Origin: an uncultured Alphaproteobacteria bacterium
Lineage (GTDB): Bacteria > Pseudomonadota > Alphaproteobacteria > Rhizobiales > Pleomorphomonadaceae
DNA length: 23,297 nucleotides
Assembly (NCBI GenBank): GCA_937900425.1
Contig: CALCDT010000037.1
Location: forward strand, 1-23,297
Direction: 5' to 3'
Shown: one piece after another, positions 22,764-23,297 of the stretch
Position numbering within the stretch: the first letter of the stretch is position 1
Layout of the letters: the number at the start of each line of letters is the position of its first letter
Notes under the pieces: model-generated
Seen by the model: the letters and a program-made list of their open reading frames with translations, nothing else
Database searches by the model: none
What the model was told of the DNA's origin: nothing
Made by a program: the position numbers and the translations under genes

Positions 22764-23297
22764 TCAGGTGCCGCGCGGCTTGGCGCGGCTGGTCGGGGCG
22801 GCGGCGAGCGGATCGTCGGGCCAGGGATGCTTCGGATAGCGGCCCTTGAGGTCGCGGGCGACGTCGGCCCAGGAGCCGCGCCAGAAGCCCGGCAGGTCGC
22901 GCGTTGTCTGGATCGGCCGGTGGGCCGGGGAGAGCAACACCAGCAGCAGCGGGATCTTGCCGCCGCCGACGCTCGGATGGCGGTCGAGGCCGAACAGCTC
23001 CTGGACCCGGATCGACAGCGCCGGTCCGTTCTCTGCGCCGTAGTCGATCGGCAGCCGCGAGCCCGACGGCGCGTCGAAATGGGAGGGCAGCAGCCGCTCC
23101 ATCTCCGCCCGCATCGACCACGGCAACAGGACGTCGAGGGCGCGGCCGAGGGCGTCGGCGTCGATGGCGTCGAGGCGGGAGAGGCCCGGAATCTGCGGCG
23201 CCAGCCACCCGGCCGCGTCGGCGGCGAGGGCGGCCTCCGAAAGGTCGGGCCAGGGCGGGCCGAGCCGGGCGGCGAGAAAGCTCGCCCGCGCCCGGAG
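22764..23297 (-). CDS. hrpB: ATP-dependent helicase HrpB, C-terminal part only
   Basis: The frame is open to the end of the window and gives the last 177 residues of HrpB, a DEAH-box RNA-helicase-like protein of unknown cellular role. The HrpB-specific C-terminal domain is well conserved: LLPWSMRAEMERLLPSHF, IDYGAENGPALSIRVQELFG, HPSVGGGKIPLLLVLLSPAH, RPIQTTRDLPGFWRGSW and the ending DLKGRYPKHPWPDDP with a basic tail. These are strong family markers even without the helicase motifs, which lie beyond the window. The TGA is at 22764-22766. The gene is co-directional with the chemoreceptor gene but 437 bases away from it, so they are probably separate transcription units. Confidence 0.95.
   Translation of the reverse strand, partial: LRARASFLAARLGPPWPDLSEAALAADAAGWLAPQIPGLSRLDAIDADALGRALDVLLPWSMRAEMERLLPSHFDAPSGSRLPIDYGAENGPALSIRVQELFGLDRHPSVGGGKIPLLLVLLSPAHRPIQTTRDLPGFWRGSWADVARDLKGRYPKHPWPDDPLAAAPTSRAKPRGT

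Noticed and set aside
22607..22849. An 80-codon plus-strand frame overlapping the hrpB end
   Set aside because: It runs antisense into the conserved hrpB C-terminus and has no protein features.
1..23297. tRNA, rRNA, CRISPR arrays, insertion sequences or prophage genes
   Set aside because: Nothing resembling regular spaced repeats, transposase motifs, tRNA cloverleaf arms or phage proteins was found on either strand by reading.

Overview
The window is GC-rich, gene-dense DNA from what looks like a Hyphomicrobiales (Rhizobiales) alphaproteobacterium. Supporting this are the strong G/C bias at third codon positions, the rhizobial-type inositol/rhizopine genes, the alphaproteobacterial-style UrtB with its long exported N-terminal domain, and a mosaic palindromic repeat of the kind scattered through Rhizobiales genomes. 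I cannot name the genus from sequence alone.

Layout. (1) 1-2730: the end of a ROK-family gene (+), a REP-like palindrome that supplies its stop codon, and a class A penicillin-binding protein (-). (2) 2731-13010: a two-armed catabolic island closely resembling rhizobial rhizopine (3-O-methyl-scyllo-inosamine) and inositol catabolism. The left arm (-) is mocD-like diiron oxygenase/desaturase, mocE-like Rieske ferredoxin, mocF-like ferredoxin reductase and a divergent PanB-like enzyme. The right arm (+) is a LacI-family regulator, an IolI/MocC-like TIM-barrel isomerase, a MocB-like periplasmic binding protein, a permease, a single-domain ATPase and an inositol 2-dehydrogenase (IolG/MocA family). 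A perfect 8-2-8 palindrome with an extra half-site lies between the arms and probably is the LacI-family operator. (3) 13259-14401: a membrane acyltransferase. (4) 14581-20326: the complete urea ABC transporter operon urtABCDE, followed 220 bases later by a textbook intrinsic terminator. (5) 20641-23297: a methyl-accepting chemotaxis protein (-), a 437-base non-coding gap and the C-terminal end of the helicase gene hrpB (-).

How it may work together (inference). A periplasmic binding protein and ABC transporter import an O-methylated inositol amine or a related inositol. The MocD/MocE/MocF electron-transfer chain removes the O-methyl group oxidatively, the dehydrogenase oxidises the ring and the isomerase processes the inosose. 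The PanB-like protein is the unexpected member. It belongs to a hydroxymethyltransferase fold, so one-carbon handling of the released methyl group is an attractive idea, but several canonical PanB active-site residues are missing, so its reaction is unknown. The neighbouring urea importer fits a nitrogen-scavenging lifestyle, but no urease or urea carboxylase gene lies in the window.

No tRNA, rRNA, CRISPR array, insertion sequence or phage gene was seen. Small GC-rich hairpins recur in the gaps between co-directional genes.
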